64,000 bases of DNA from Aeromonas tecta. Its GTDB lineage: Bacteria; Pseudomonadota; Gammaproteobacteria; Enterobacterales; Aeromonadaceae. The DNA is taken from NCBI RefSeq assembly GCF_000820185.1, contig NZ_CDCA01000025.1, positions 124,001 to 188,000 of the forward strand, written 5' to 3'. Position numbers and translations under genes: made by a program. The notes under the pieces were generated by a model that saw only the letters and a list, made by a program, of their open reading frames with translations, did not search any database and was not told where the DNA came from. This document shows positions 17,053 through 26,636 of the stretch, piece by piece (position 1 is the stretch's first letter; each line of letters begins with the position of its first letter).

Positions 17053-19455
17053 ATGCAGCACCTGCTCGAACGTATCAAAGCCGGCAATCTGTGGGATTTC
17101 CACGGCGGCATTCATCCTCCCGAGAACAAGCACCAATCCAGCCTGACGCCGGTAGTGGACGCGGGCCTGCCGCCCCAACTCATCATCCCGGTGCGCCAGC
17201 ACGCGGGCCCCGCCGGCGATCTGCTGGTGCAGGTCGGTGACAAGGTCAAGAAGGGTCAGCCGCTGACCCGTTATGACAAGGGCCGCATCGTGCCGGTGCA
17301 TGCCTCCACCTCAGGTACCGTCAGCGCCATCGAGCCCCATACCGTGGCGCACCCCTCTGGCCTCGAGGATCTCTGCGTCCTGCTCACCCCGGACGGGGAA
17401 GATGCCTGGTGCGAGCGCGACGGCCGCCCCGATTACTGGAATCTGGAGCGCGGCGAGCTGCTCGAGCGCATCCAGCAGGCCGGCGTGGCGGGACTCGGCG
17501 GCGCCGTGTTCCCAACCCACAGCAAGCTCGACGGCCGCGGCCAGCTCACCGAGATCCTGATCGTCAACGGACTGGAGTGTGAGCCCTACATCACCACCGA
17601 TGATCGGCTGATGCAGGAGTATGCGGACGAGATCATGGACGGTGTCCGGGTGCTCAAGCACCTGCTCAAGCCGAAACTCACCCTGGTCGGGGTGGAAGAC
17701 AACAAGCCAGCGGCTATCGAGGCGTTGACCCGTCACGCCACCGATGAGGATGTGCTGGTCAAATCCGTGCCGACCAAATACCCCTCGGGCGGTGCCAAGC
17801 AGACCATAGAGCTGCTCACCGGCCGTCAGGTGCCCAAGGGCGGGCGCGCGGTGGACATGGGCATCATGGTGCTCAACGTCGCCACCGTGTTTGCCATCAA
17901 ACGCGCCATCATCGACGGTGAACCGCTGATCGAGCGTATCGTCACCCTCACCGGCGATGCCTTCAAGCAACCGGGCAATGCCTGGGTACGCCTCGGCACG
18001 CCGGTACGCTGGCTGTTGCAGCGCTTCGAGCTGCAGCCGGAAGCTGATCAGCGGGTCATCATGGGCGGCCCCATGATGGGCTTCACCCTGCCCCACGCCA
18101 TGGTGCCCGTGGTCAAGGCCACCAACTGCCTGCTCTCCCCGACCAAGGCCGAATTGCCCGTGCCCGGCCCCGAGCAGTCCTGCATCCGTTGCAGTGCCTG
18201 CTCCGACGTCTGTCCGGTAAAGCTGTTGCCTCAGGAGCTGTACTGGTACAGCCGCGCCAAGGACTACGAGAAAACCGAGAAGCTCAACCTGTTTGACTGC
18301 ATCGAGTGCGGTGCCTGTGCCTGGGTCTGCCCGAGCAGTATCCCTCTGGTGCAGTACTACAAGGTCGCCAAGGACGATATCCGCGAGGCCCGTGCCGAGC
18401 ACGAGAAGGCCGAACGCGCCAAACAGCGGTTCGAGGCCAAGCAGGCCCGCTTCGAGCGCGAAAAAGCCGCTCGTGAGGCGCGCCATGCCGAAGCCGCCGC
18501 CCAGCGCCGTCAGGCCATGACCAAGACGGGCGGTGAAGACCCGGTCGCCGCCGCCCTTGCTCGTCTCAAGGCCAAGCAGGAAGCCTCGAGCGTGCCGACC
18601 GATCAGCCCGATAACGCCGCCATGGCCGCCGCTCGCGAGGCGCGCAAACAAGAGGCGCTGGCCCGCCGCGCCGCCAAGGCAACCGAAGCCGGCGAGCCTG
18701 CCGATACCATCAGGGCGGTGACGCCCGAGGCGCAGGATCCCAAGAAGGCGGCCATCGCTGCCGCGTTGGCCCGTGCCAAGGCCAAGAAAGCCGCGCAGGC
18801 TAAGGGGGATATTGCCGAGCCAGCAGATAACGCGGTCAGTAATACCGAGTCACAAGCCGTGACCAGATCTGCCGCCGAGGTCGATCCCAAGAAGGCGGCC
18901 ATCGCCGCCGCGTTGGCCCGTGCCAAGGCCAAGAAAGCCGCTCAAGCTGCGGGGGATACTGCCGAGCCAGCAGAGAACGTCGGCAGCAATACCGAGCCAC
19001 AAGCCGTGACCGAACCTGCTGTCGAGATCGATCCCAAGAAGGCGGCTATTGCCGCTGCCATCGCTCGTGCCAAAGCCAAGAAAGCCGCGCAGGCCGTGGC
19101 TGAGGACAATGCCGATAGCGAGCCTGCCGCCGTCAATGAGGTTGTTCCCACGGCAAGCGAGCCCGCGCCCGCCGCCGAGCTCGATCCCAAGAAAGCCGCC
19201 ATCGCTGCGGCCATCGCCCGCGCCAAGGCCAAGAAAGCCGCGCAGGCCGTGGCTGAGGACAATGCCGATAGCGAACCAGCCGCCGTCAATGAGGTTGTTC
19301 CCACGGCAAGCGAGCCCGCGCCCGCCGCCGAGATCGATCCCAAGAAGGCAGCCATTGCCGCCGCCATCGCCCGCGCCAAGGCCAAGAAGCAGGCCGCCGA
19401 GGCGGCCAAACTCGACCAGCGCGAGTCAGACCCACTTTCCGACAAGAGCCACTGA
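17053..19455 (+). CDS. rsxC: Electron transport complex subunit RsxC/RnfC with long repetitive C-terminal tail
   Basis: 800 residues from the ATG at 17053; a frame-open extension to 17005 would overlap rsxB. The first 440 residues are a normal RnfC core: lipoyl/barrel-sandwich region, NADH/FMN-binding Nqo1-like fold (GLGGAVFPTHSK), SLBB, and two 4Fe-4S sites (CIRCSACSDVCPVK and CIECGACAWVCPSS). The remainder is a charged alanine/lysine helix region ending in five copies of DPKKAAIAAA-hARAKAKK (h = Leu or Ile) spaced 49, 49, 51 and 51 residues. Such alanine-rich tails occur in other gammaproteobacterial RsxC proteins and vary in copy number. Stop and rsxD start are 3 nt apart. Confidence 0.96.
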   Translation: MQHLLERIKAGNLWDFHGGIHPPENKHQSSLTPVVDAGLPPQLIIPVRQHAGPAGDLLVQVGDKVKKGQPLTRYDKGRIVPVHASTSGTVSAIEPHTVAHPSGLEDLCVLLTPDGEDAWCERDGRPDYWNLERGELLERIQQAGVAGLGGAVFPTHSKLDGRGQLTEILIVNGLECEPYITTDDRLMQEYADEIMDGVRVLKHLLKPKLTLVGVEDNKPAAIEALTRHATDEDVLVKSVPTKYPSGGAKQTIELLTGRQVPKGGRAVDMGIMVLNVATVFAIKRAIIDGEPLIERIVTLTGDAFKQPGNAWVRLGTPVRWLLQRFELQPEADQRVIMGGPMMGFTLPHAMVPVVKATNCLLSPTKAELPVPGPEQSCIRCSACSDVCPVKLLPQELYWYSRAKDYEKTEKLNLFDCIECGACAWVCPSSIPLVQYYKVAKDDIREARAEHEKAERAKQRFEAKQARFEREKAAREARHAEAAAQRRQAMTKTGGEDPVAAALARLKAKQEASSVPTDQPDNAAMAAAREARKQEALARRAAKATEAGEPADTIRAVTPEAQDPKKAAIAAALARAKAKKAAQAKGDIAEPADNAVSNTESQAVTRSAAEVDPKKAAIAAALARAKAKKAAQAAGDTAEPAENVGSNTEPQAVTEPAVEIDPKKAAIAAAIARAKAKKAAQAVAEDNADSEPAAVNEVVPTASEPAPAAELDPKKAAIAAAIARAKAKKAAQAVAEDNADSEPAAVNEVVPTASEPAPAAEIDPKKAAIAAAIARAKAKKQAAEAAKLDQRESDPLSDKSH
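18736..19389 (+). repeat. In-frame tandem repeat inside rsxC (five copies)
   Basis: Repeat units begin at 18736, 18883, 19030, 19183 and 19336 (periods 147, 147, 153, 153 bp). The units at 19030 and 19183 are nearly identical over their full 153 bp, including the AVAEDNADSEPAAVNEV linker, so the latest duplication is recent. All periods are multiples of three, so copy changes keep the frame. Confidence 0.92.
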
Positions 19456-19458
19456 TCC

Positions 19459-20511
19459 ATGTTCAATATCGCGACTGCGCCCTTTGCCCATAATCGCAAA
19501 CAGACCCAGACCCTGATGTTGCTGGTGATCCTGGCCTGTCTGCCCGGTTTCCTGGCACAAACCTGGTTCTTCGGCTGGGGCACTCTGGTCCAGATCCTTC
19601 TCGCGCTGGTGACGGCGCTGGGCAGTGAGGCGCTGGTGCTCAAACTGCGTAACCGCCCCATCAAACCGGCCCTGCTGGATGGCAGTGCGGCCCTCACCGC
19701 CGTGCTGATCGGGCTCTCTCTGCCTCCCCTGTTGCCCTGGTGGATGCTGGTACTCGGCACCGCCTTTGCCATCATCATCGCCAAACACCTCTATGGCGGG
19801 CTCGGTCAGAACCTGTTCAACCCGGCCATGGTGGCCTATGTGCTGCTGCTGGTCTCCTTCCCGGTCCAGATGACCAGCTGGCTGCCACCGGCCAGCATCG
19901 CCGCCTATGGCCTGGGCTTTGGGGACGCGGTGTCGGTGATCTTCACCGGTTTCAGCCTCGACGGCTACAGCATGCTGCAGCTCAAGCAGGGGGTGGATGG
20001 GCTGACCATGGCCACGCCGCTCGACACCCTGAAGACCGGGCTGACCCAGGGCCTCACCGCCAGCGAAGTGATGACTCACAAGGTGTTCGAAGGCTGGGGT
20101 GGCATTGGCTGGAGCTGGGTCAACCTCGGCTATCTGCTGGGTGGCCTCTTCCTGTTGCAGCAAAAAGTGATCAACTGGCGCATTCCGGCCGCCGTGCTGG
20201 GCGCCCTGCTGCTGTCGGCCACTCTCGGCTATCTGGCGACGCCGGATGCCACCGGCACCCCCATGCTGCACCTGTTCAGTGGCGCCACCATGCTGGGGGC
20301 CTTCTTTATTGCCACCGATCCGGTGAGCGCTAGCACCACCCCGCGCGGTCGTCTGGTCTACGGGGTACTGATCGGCGTGTTGGTCTACCTCATCCGCCGC
20401 TTCGGCGGCTACCCGGATGCCTTCGCCTTCGCGGTGCTGCTGGCCAACCTTTGTGTACCGCTTATCGATAGCCTGACCCGTCCCAAGGTCTATGGGGCTC
20501 GTCGTAAATGA
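19459..20511 (+). CDS. rsxD: Electron transport complex subunit RsxD/RnfD
   Basis: 350-residue polytopic membrane protein of standard length. [19 protein letters not shown] contains the SGAT motif whose threonine carries covalent FMN in this family. [14 protein letters not shown] is another conserved signature. It forms the membrane flavin site together with RsxG. The gene lies between rsxC and rsxG in the canonical order. Confidence 0.96.
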   Translation: MFNIATAPFAHNRKQTQTLMLLVILACLPGFLAQTWFFGWGTLVQILLALVTALGSEALVLKLRNRPIKPALLDGSAALTAVLIGLSLPPLLPWWMLVLGTAFAIIIAKHLYGGLGQNLFNPAMVAYVLLLVSFPVQMTSWLPPASIAAYGLGFGDAVSVIFTGFSLDGYSMLQLKQGVDGLTMATPLDTLKTGLTQGLTASEVMTHKVFEGWGGIGWSWVNLGYLLGGLFLLQQKVINWRIPAAVLGALLLSATLGYLATPDATGTPMLHLFSGATMLGAFFIATDPVSASTTPRGRLVYGVLIGVLVYLIRRFGGYPDAFAFAVLLANLCVPLIDSLTRPKVYGARRK

Positions 20512-20545
20512 AACAGACGCCATTCTCATCTTTAGGAAGCTTCCC

Positions 20546-21178
20546 ATGTTAAAGAGCATGCGCAAAAATGGCGTCACCTTGGCTTTGTTCGCTCTGGGTT
20601 GCACCGCCATGGTGGTGCTGACCAACGAACTGACCCAGGACAGGATCGCCCACCAGCAGCAGCTGGAAAAACTGCGTACCCTGGCGGCCCTGCTGCCGGA
20701 GGGAAGTTATGACAACGATCTGGTGGCCAGCTGCCGGCTGGTCACCAACCGGGAATATCTGGGTAGCGATCAGGCCATGCCGCTCTATACCGCGACCCTG
20801 AACGGCGTGCACACCGGCTATGCACTGGAGACCGTCGCCCCCGACGGATACAGCGGAGCCATTCGCATGGTGGTCGGCACCGATGCCAAGGGCGCCGTCA
20901 GTGCGGTGCGGGTACTCACCCACAAGGAGACACCGGGTCTTGGCGACAAGATAGAGCTGAAAAAATCCAACTGGATCGACAGCTTCATCGGCCGTACCCT
21001 CAATGCAGACAATGAGGCGAGCTGGGCGGTGAAGAAGGATGGGGGCGAGTTCGACGCCTTCACCGGCGCCACCATCACCCCCCGCGCCGTGGTCAAGGCG
21101 GTGAAGAACCTGCTGCGTCTGCAACAGGAGCATCCCGAACTGCTGCAGGATGCCCCGTCCTGTGACACCACCCCCTAA
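20546..21178 (+). CDS. rsxG: Electron transport complex subunit RsxG/RnfG
   Basis: 210 residues from the ATG at 20546; the frame extends upstream into rsxD, but this start gives the family N-terminus ([30 protein letters not shown]). It has one N-terminal membrane anchor and a periplasmic FMN-binding domain. [15 protein letters not shown] includes the threonine that takes covalent [15 protein letters not shown] is a second family motif. The 34-bp gap after rsxD is the largest between operon members up to this point. Confidence 0.95.
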   Translation: MLKSMRKNGVTLALFALGCTAMVVLTNELTQDRIAHQQQLEKLRTLAALLPEGSYDNDLVASCRLVTNREYLGSDQAMPLYTATLNGVHTGYALETVAPDGYSGAIRMVVGTDAKGAVSAVRVLTHKETPGLGDKIELKKSNWIDSFIGRTLNADNEASWAVKKDGGEFDAFTGATITPRAVVKAVKNLLRLQQEHPELLQDAPSCDTTP

Positions 21179-21191
21179 CGTCGGAGCCCGT

Positions 21192-21974
21192 ATGGCACAT
21201 ACAACGGAACAAGTCATGGAACAAGTTGATGTGATTGACGGCCAGAGCCTCGTCAACGAAGGCAATAGCCGCCGCGAAGAGCTCAAGGAGCTGATGCTGC
21301 AGGGGCTGTGGAAGAACAACCCCTCCCTGGTACAGGTGCTGGGACTCTGCCCGACCCTGGCGGTCTCCTCCACCTTTACCAACGCCCTCGGGCTTGGCCT
21401 TGCGACCCTGGTGGTGCTGGTGAGCTCCAACCTCGCCATCTCCCTGGTGCGTAACCTGGCGCCCAAGGACATCCGCATCCCGATCTACGTGATGATCATC
21501 GCCGCCCTGGTGACCAGCGTGCAGTTGCTGATGAACGCTTACACCTATGGCCTCTATCAGTCCCTCGGCATCTTCATCGCGCTGATCGTCACCAACTGCA
21601 TCATCATCGGCCGGGCCGAGGCCTATGCCTCCAAGAACCCGCCCCTACTGGCGGCCGCCGACGGCTTCATGATGGGGCTGGGCTTCACGCTGGTGCTGCT
21701 GGTGCTCGGTGGCCTGCGTGAGATCATCGGCATGGGTACCCTGTTCGATGGCGCTGATCTGCTGCTTGGCGACTGGGCCAAGTCCCTGCGCATCGAGCTG
21801 TTCCACGCCGATGCCAGCCTGTTGATAGCGATCCTGCCGCCGGGTGGTTTCATCGGGCTGGGGCTGCTGGTCGCCGCCAAGAATGTGATCAACGATCGCA
21901 TGGGCCGCAAGCAGGCTGCCGACAAGGCTCACTGCGCCGTACCGGCGCCCGGCGCCCGCGCCACCCAGCTCTAG
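21192..21974 (+). CDS. rsxE: Electron transport complex subunit RsxE/RnfE
   Basis: 260-residue polytopic membrane protein, paralogous to Rsx[18 protein letters not shown] and [16 protein letters not shown] carry the cluster cysteines that match those of RsxA. I used the ATG at 21192 (CGGAG upstream); a later in-frame ATG at 21216 is also possible. It is the last rsx gene; nth follows after 58 bp, the usual gammaproteobacterial arrangement. Confidence 0.95.
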   Translation: MAHTTEQVMEQVDVIDGQSLVNEGNSRREELKELMLQGLWKNNPSLVQVLGLCPTLAVSSTFTNALGLGLATLVVLVSSNLAISLVRNLAPKDIRIPIYVMIIAALVTSVQLLMNAYTYGLYQSLGIFIALIVTNCIIIGRAEAYASKNPPLLAAADGFMMGLGFTLVLLVLGGLREIIGMGTLFDGADLLLGDWAKSLRIELFHADASLLIAILPPGGFIGLGLLVAAKNVINDRMGRKQAADKAHCAVPAPGARATQL

Positions 21975-22032
21975 GGCTTTGCCCGGCGCTCCCGGCGTTA
22001 GAGTAGAGAGCCAAGACAGACACAGAGAATCG

Positions 22033-22674
22033 ATGAATAACCAAAAACGCAGACAAATTCTGGAGCGGCTGCGGGACAACAACCCGCACCCCACCACCGA
22101 GCTTCATTTCAACTCGCCATTCGAGCTCCTGATCGCCGTCCTGCTGTCGGCTCAGGCCACCGATGTGAGCGTCAACAAGGCCACCGCCCTGCTCTATCCA
22201 GTGGCCAATACCCCGGCCGCCATGCTGGCGCTCGGGGTGGACGGGGTGAAGCAGTACATCAAGACCATTGGTCTCTTTAACACCAAGGCCGAGAACGTCA
22301 TCAAGACTTGCGCCATCCTGCTTGAGCGCCACGGCGGCGAAGTACCGGAGGATCGTGAGGCGCTGGAAGCCCTGCCCGGGGTGGGCCGCAAGACCGCCAA
22401 CGTGGTGCTCAACACCGCCTTCGGCTGGCCCACCATCGCCGTCGACACTCACATCTTTCGGGTGTCGAATCGCACCGGCTTCGCGGTGGGCAAGAACGTG
22501 GATCAGGTGGAAGAGAAGCTGCTCAAGGTGGTGCCCGCCGAATTCAAGCTGGATGTACACCACTGGCTGATCCTGCACGGGCGCTATACCTGTCTGGCGC
22601 GCAAGCCCCGCTGCGGCTCCTGCATCATCGAAGACTTGTGCGAGTACAAAGAAAAAGTCTATCCAGAGAGCTAG
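22033..22674 (+). CDS. nth: Endonuclease III (Nth), DNA glycosylase/AP lyase
   Basis: Base-excision repair enzyme that removes oxidised pyrimidines. 213 residues from the ATG at 22033. All catalytic and cofactor residues fall at the E. coli positions: K120 in the helix-hairpin-helix LPGVGRKTANVV, D138 in AVDTHIFRV, and the 4Fe-4S cysteines C187, C194, C197 and C203. It is probably co-transcribed with rsxABCDGE. Confidence 0.97.
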   Translation: MNNQKRRQILERLRDNNPHPTTELHFNSPFELLIAVLLSAQATDVSVNKATALLYPVANTPAAMLALGVDGVKQYIKTIGLFNTKAENVIKTCAILLERHGGEVPEDREALEALPGVGRKTANVVLNTAFGWPTIAVDTHIFRVSNRTGFAVGKNVDQVEEKLLKVVPAEFKLDVHHWLILHGRYTCLARKPRCGSCIIEDLCEYKEKVYPES

Positions 22675-22754
22675 TCCCAGCGACCTCTGTTAATAGCGCA
22701 AATAATACTTACCATTTGTTCTGTTGATTCATATAAAAACAGTACAAATAACCA

Positions 22755-22893
22755 ACCTGGAGAGGCAAGCAATGAGAATTCTGCACACCATGCTGTCACA
22801 TCAGCCGATCTGGGGCCTCTCTTCTATCGAATCTCAGTACAAGATCAATCCTATCCGGAGAGCTAAATCATGAGAATTCTGCATACGATGTTG
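22755..22893 (+). repeat. Direct repeat of the gloA start region
   Basis: The block around 22755-22795 (ribosome-binding site plus first eight codons, MRILHTML) recurs at 22853-22893, 98 bp downstream, where it forms the real gloA start. The first 14 bases of both copies from ATG are identical. Confidence 0.8.
22772..22873 (+). CDS. Short leader ORF (33 codons) coupled to gloA
   Basis: The ATG at 22772 follows GGAGAGGCAAGCA and opens a 33-codon frame. Its first eight residues, MRILHTML, equal those of GloA; the sequence then diverges (SHQPIWGL...). Its TGA (22871-22873) overlaps the gloA ATG as ATGA, so gloA could be translationally coupled to it. It may be a decayed duplicate or a working leader peptide; sequence alone does not decide. 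Confidence 0.35.
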   Translation: MRILHTMLSHQPIWGLSSIESQYKINPIRRAKS

Positions 22894-23283
22894 CGCGTCG
22901 GCGATCTGCAACGCTCCATCGACTTCTACACCCGGGTGCTCGGCATGAAGCTGCTGCGCAAGAGCGAGAATAGCGAATACAAGTACACCCTGGCCTTCGT
23001 CGGTTACGGCGACGAGAAGGATGAAGCCGTCATCGAGCTGACCTACAACTGGGGCGTGAGCGAGTACGAGCTGGGATCGGCCTACGGCCACATCGCCCTT
23101 GAAGCGGATGACATCTACGGTACCTGCGATGCCCTGCGCGCCGCCGGCGCCAAGATCACCCGCGAGCCGGGCCCAGTCAAGGGTGGCACCACCGTCATCG
23201 CCTTCGTGGAAGACCCCGACGGTTACAAGATTGAGCTGATCGCCAAGAAAGACGCGGGCGCCGGTCTGGGCGAAAGCGTCTAA
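22870..23283 (+). CDS. gloA: Glyoxalase I (lactoylglutathione lyase)
   Basis: Cytoplasmic enzyme that isomerises the methylglyoxal-glutathione adduct to S-lactoylglutathione. 137 residues. The four metal ligands of the nickel-type E. coli enzyme are at identical positions: H5, E56, H74 and E122. CGGAGAG lies about 11 nt before the ATG. A short ORF ends on its start codon (ATGA). It is followed by a strong terminator shared with the convergent chemoreceptor gene. Confidence 0.96.
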   Translation: MRILHTMLRVGDLQRSIDFYTRVLGMKLLRKSENSEYKYTLAFVGYGDEKDEAVIELTYNWGVSEYELGSAYGHIALEADDIYGTCDALRAAGAKITREPGPVKGGTTVIAFVEDPDGYKIELIAKKDAGAGLGESV

Positions 23284-23303
23284 GCCAGTCATTTGCGAGC
23301 AAT

Positions 23304-23334
23304 AAAAAAACGGGGCCAATGGCCCCGTTTTTTT
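23304..23334. terminator. Bidirectional terminator between gloA and the chemoreceptor gene
   Basis: A7-CGGGGCC-AAT-GGCCCCG-T7 gives a perfect stem with A and T tails on both sides. Confidence 0.92.
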
Positions 23335-23401
23335 ATCTGCCTTGGTCCTCAGTGCGCCCTGTTTTAGAGCGCACCGAGTGTTGACCGCGAGCTGCCTGAC
23401 A

Positions 23402-25033
23402 TCAGGCCAGGCGGAAGCGACCTATGGTCTGGCGCAGGCCGGCCGCCAGCTGGCTCAGCTCCAGGCAGGCGCGGGCGGTGTGATCGGCACCGGTCGCCAC
23501 CTCGTTGGAGGACTCGTTGATCCGCTCCACGTTGCGGCCCAGCTCGTCGGAGACCGCGTCCTGCTCACCGCAGGCACTGGCGATCTGAATGGCCATGTCG
23601 GCTATCTGACCCACCGCCACCTCGATCTGCTGGATGCCGGTGCTGGTCTGCTCGCTCTGGCTCACGCACTGGCGGATCATCTCGCAGCTCTGGCCTGTCA
23701 CCTCTTTCGCCTGATTGGCGCGGGCCTGCAGGGTCTCGATGATGGCGACGATCTCGCCGGTGGAGGCCTGGGTACGGCCCGCCAGGGTGCGCACCTCATC
23801 GGCCACCACGGCAAAACCACGGCCCTGCTCACCGGCGCGGGCCGCCTCGATGGCGGCGTTGAGCGCCAGCAGGTTGGTCTGATCGGCGATACCGCGAATA
23901 ACGTCCACCACCACGTTGATCTGGGCAGATTCGCGCTCCAGCTCGGTGACCAGGGCGCCAGCCTGCTCCATCTCCTCGGCGACGCGGGTGATGGCCACCA
24001 GGGCCCCCTGCACCTCCTGATTACCCTGTCTGGCCAAAGCATTGGCAGAGCTGGCAGATTCGGAGGCAACCTCGGTGTTGCCCGCCACGTCGGCGACTGT
24101 GGCCTTCATCTGGGCCATGGCGGTTGCCACCATGGCGATCTCCTGCTGCTGGCTCTGGATCCCTTGCGCCGATTGCTCGGAGACCGTGCTCACCTCCTCG
24201 ATGGCGGCGCCGAGCTGGGTCACAGCGGCGACCACTTCCTCGATGAGGCCACGCAGATTGTCCTGCATCTTGAGAGACGCCTTGGCCAGCATGCCCAGCT
24301 CATCCTGACCGATGTGCTGGCGATCCAGCTGATGGGTCAGATCGCCAGCGGCGATGGCATTGGCCTGGGCCACCACGGCCTGCAACGGCAGGCAGATCTG
24401 GCGAGTGAGGAACCAGGTCATGAACCCCATAAACAGCAGCAGCGCACCGATGCTCAGGGTGGCGGAGGTGGTCACCATGTTGACGCTGCCAAGCAGGCTG
24501 CCCCGGTTCTCCTGCACGAAGCCGAGGTTGATCTCCACCAGCGCATTCACCGCGCGCTCGAGCTCGGTGTAGCTGGCGTTGGACTGGAATAGCTCATCCT
24601 TGGCCTGGGTCATGTTGCCCTGAGCCAGCAGGCTATCGACCCGGTTGACCTGGCTCAGGTACTGCTGCCAGTTCTGCTTGGCACGGTTGAACACCTGGCG
24701 CTCATTGTCGGCCCCGACGGTCGCCTCGTAGGCGCTGAAGGCACGTTCGACCTTGCCAATGTTGTCCTGGATGCGAGCACGGCGGGCCTGCAGATCCGCG
24801 GTGTCCTCGATCATCATCAGGGCGAACTGGGCGCGGCGCACATAGGAGACGTCATAGAGCAGGTTCTCTACCGAGACGACGCTGGGCAGGGTGGAATCGG
24901 TGAAGTTCAGCACCCGATCCTTGATGCCGCGCAACTCGCTGGCGAGAAACAGACCGAAAATCACATTGATGACGGCAATGACCGAAAAGACCACGGCAAT
25001 CTTCTTGCCGATGGAGAGATTCTTGTAAGACAT
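23402..25033 (-). CDS. Methyl-accepting chemotaxis protein with periplasmic four-helix-bundle sensor
   Basis: 543 residues from the ATG at 25033. The first helix ([20 protein letters not shown]) anchors a periplasmic domain of about 155 residues that looks like a 4HB_MCP helix bundle. A second membrane helix (about 190-212, [17 protein letters not shown]), a HAMP domain and the cytoplasmic signalling domain with tip [20 protein letters not shown] follow. The ligand is unknown. No C-terminal pentapeptide tether is present. Single gene; converges with gloA. Confidence 0.92.
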   Translation of the reverse strand: MSYKNLSIGKKIAVVFSVIAVINVIFGLFLASELRGIKDRVLNFTDSTLPSVVSVENLLYDVSYVRRAQFALMMIEDTADLQARRARIQDNIGKVERAFSAYEATVGADNERQVFNRAKQNWQQYLSQVNRVDSLLAQGNMTQAKDELFQSNASYTELERAVNALVEINLGFVQENRGSLLGSVNMVTTSATLSIGALLLFMGFMTWFLTRQICLPLQAVVAQANAIAAGDLTHQLDRQHIGQDELGMLAKASLKMQDNLRGLIEEVVAAVTQLGAAIEEVSTVSEQSAQGIQSQQQEIAMVATAMAQMKATVADVAGNTEVASESASSANALARQGNQEVQGALVAITRVAEEMEQAGALVTELERESAQINVVVDVIRGIADQTNLLALNAAIEAARAGEQGRGFAVVADEVRTLAGRTQASTGEIVAIIETLQARANQAKEVTGQSCEMIRQCVSQSEQTSTGIQQIEVAVGQIADMAIQIASACGEQDAVSDELGRNVERINESSNEVATGADHTARACLELSQLAAGLRQTIGRFRLA

Positions 25034-25384
25034 GGTGGCGGTGATCCTCAACTGCTGATGAGCAGGTGCACTGTGGCGATCGCATCCCTGTGGGCGATGA
25101 CCCGAAAAGTCCTGACGGGAAATGAAAAAAGTCGCGAAAGATCAAGGGAAGGAGACCTCGCAAGGGGCGGCACCTTACCACAACCTGGCCGTCCCCTTCA
25201 TCGCCTTTCGCCATGCTCGGCCGATTTCAATCGGCGCTTTGCACCGGCACACTATCGACCCTTTGACACGAAACTTGAGCCGATTGATGCAATCGCACCA
25301 TCGGCGTGGACAAAGACAGGGGCAGAGGATGTAATGGCACCCACATATCTCCTTATCGTCTCCCGCCACCGAGGTGCCCGTTTC

Positions 25385-26314
25385 ATGGATAACGCATCAA
25401 CCCTCACCGCCACCTGGTCCGTGCAACTGCGCGAACAGATCCAGGCTCGTCCCCTCACCGCTCTTGGCCTGCTCGTTGCCCTGGTAGCTGTCTTGCTGCT
25501 CCTGCTGCAGAGCCTGGTGATGCTGCTGGCCGGTGATATCAGCCCAGGCGCCCGCTATGGCCTCCTCGGCGGGGTCGCCGGTTTCGCCGCCACGGCGCTG
25601 GGCGCTTTGCCTGCACTGTTCCTGCGCTCGGTGCCGCAACGGGTGGAGGACGGCATGCTGGGCTTTGCCGCCGGCATGATGCTGGCCGCCAGTGCTTTCT
25701 CGCTGTTATTGCCCGGACTCGAGGCAGCCGAGGGGATCACGGGGGACGGTTTTCTCGCCGCCGCCGTGGTGGTCACCGGCATGACCCTCGGTGTCTTGCT
25801 GATGCTGGGGCTGGATCAGTTCACCCCCCACGAGCACGACAAGACGGGCCCATGCGGTCCCGGCCACGAGAGCTGCTCCCGGGTCTGGTTGTTCGTGTTT
25901 GCCATCGCCCTGCATAACCTGCCGGAGGGCATGGCCATCGGGGTCAGCTTCTCCCAGGGGGACATGGCGGTCGGCTTGCCACTCACCACTGCCATCGCCC
26001 TGCAGGACATTCCGGAAGGGCTGGCGGTGGCGCTCGCCATGTGCGCCGCCGGTTTTCGCCCCTCGGTCGCCGTGCTGGTGGCCATCGGCAGCGGTCTGCT
26101 CGAGCCGCTCGGTGCCCTGCTCGGGGTCGGCCTCGCCAGCGGCATGGCCATCGCCTACCCCATTGGCCTGGGACTCGCCGCCGGTGCCATGTTGTTCGTG
26201 GTCTCCCATGAGGTGATACCGGAGACCCACCGCAACGGCCACCAGACCTATGCCACTCTCGGCCTGATGGCAGGCTTCGCCCTGATGATGACACTCGATA
26301 CCGCGCTCGGCTGA
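25385..26314 (+). CDS. ZIP-family divalent metal transporter
   Basis: 309 residues from the ATG at 25385 (GAGGTG upstream); the frame is open further upstream but that part is not membrane-like. About eight membrane segments. HNLPEGMAIGVSFSQGD and LQDIPEGLAVALA are the paired metal-binding helices of ZIP proteins. The segment between them and the third helix holds a His/Cys-rich cytoplasmic loop (TPHEHDKTGPCGPGHESC). It resembles the GufA/ZIP11 branch more than ZupT. Probable role: zinc uptake across the inner membrane. A degenerate copy of the last 114 bp follows directly. Confidence 0.88.
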   Translation: MDNASTLTATWSVQLREQIQARPLTALGLLVALVAVLLLLLQSLVMLLAGDISPGARYGLLGGVAGFAATALGALPALFLRSVPQRVEDGMLGFAAGMMLAASAFSLLLPGLEAAEGITGDGFLAAAVVVTGMTLGVLLMLGLDQFTPHEHDKTGPCGPGHESCSRVWLFVFAIALHNLPEGMAIGVSFSQGDMAVGLPLTTAIALQDIPEGLAVALAMCAAGFRPSVAVLVAIGSGLLEPLGALLGVGLASGMAIAYPIGLGLAAGAMLFVVSHEVIPETHRNGHQTYATLGLMAGFALMMTLDTALG

Positions 26315-26340
26315 TACCCCGGCACCCCATGCAGCCAGGG

Positions 26341-26463
26341 GTTTCCCATAAGGTGACCCCGAATACCCACCGCAACGGCCACCAGGTCTATGTCACCTAT
26401 GCCACTCTCGGCCTGATGGCGGGTTTTGCCCTGATGATGACGCTGGATACCGCACTGGGTTGA
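26341..26463 (+). pseudogene. Duplicated 3' fragment of the ZIP transporter gene
   Basis: 26341-26463 repeats 26201-26314: both read V-S-H-(E/K)-V-...-THRNGHQ-...-YATLGLMAGFALMMTLDTALG-stop. The copy has a 9-bp insertion (VYV), replacement of the metal-site glutamates (SHEV to SHKV, PE to PN) and many silent changes, yet it keeps an open frame and stop. It has no start codon or ribosome-binding site and is probably a relic of a partial tandem duplication. Confidence 0.85.
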
Positions 26464-26565
26464 TGCTCGAATAGGCGCGCAGCTCATGACGCTGGCCTAT
26501 TTCTGCGCATACTCCTCCTTTAGTGACCCATTCAACGGGCGGCACTCGGCGCCGCCCTTATCTTT

Positions 26566-26574
26566 TGCTATGAT
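26566..26574 (+). promoter_or_regulatory. Extended -10 promoter for mtnN
   Basis: TGCTATGAT is an extended -10 (TGnTATGAT) 63 nt before the mtnN start. No good -35 is evident, as is usual for this class. Confidence 0.45.
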
Positions 26575-26636
26575 CCGCGCCAACTTATTCGGCCAAGCGG
26601 CCGACCCCGCGCAAGATCAGAGAGACGAGGTAGAGG

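Noticed and set aside
18736..19389. Regular repeats that could suggest a CRISPR array
   Set aside because: The repeats are about 150 bp, in frame, and encode the RsxC tail; there are no short palindromic repeats with unique spacers.
25220..25235. Palindrome GCCGATT-TC-AATCGGC upstream of the ZIP gene, as a metal-regulator or FliA site
   Set aside because: It does not match the Zur box I know, and no -35 at FliA spacing exists on the minus strand for the chemoreceptor gene. Kept only as a short chance-level palindrome.
25334..25384. Upstream in-frame ATG at 25334 as start of the ZIP transporter
   Set aside because: It adds 17 residues (MAPTYLLIVSRHRGARF) with no membrane character and has a weaker ribosome-binding site than the ATG at 25385.
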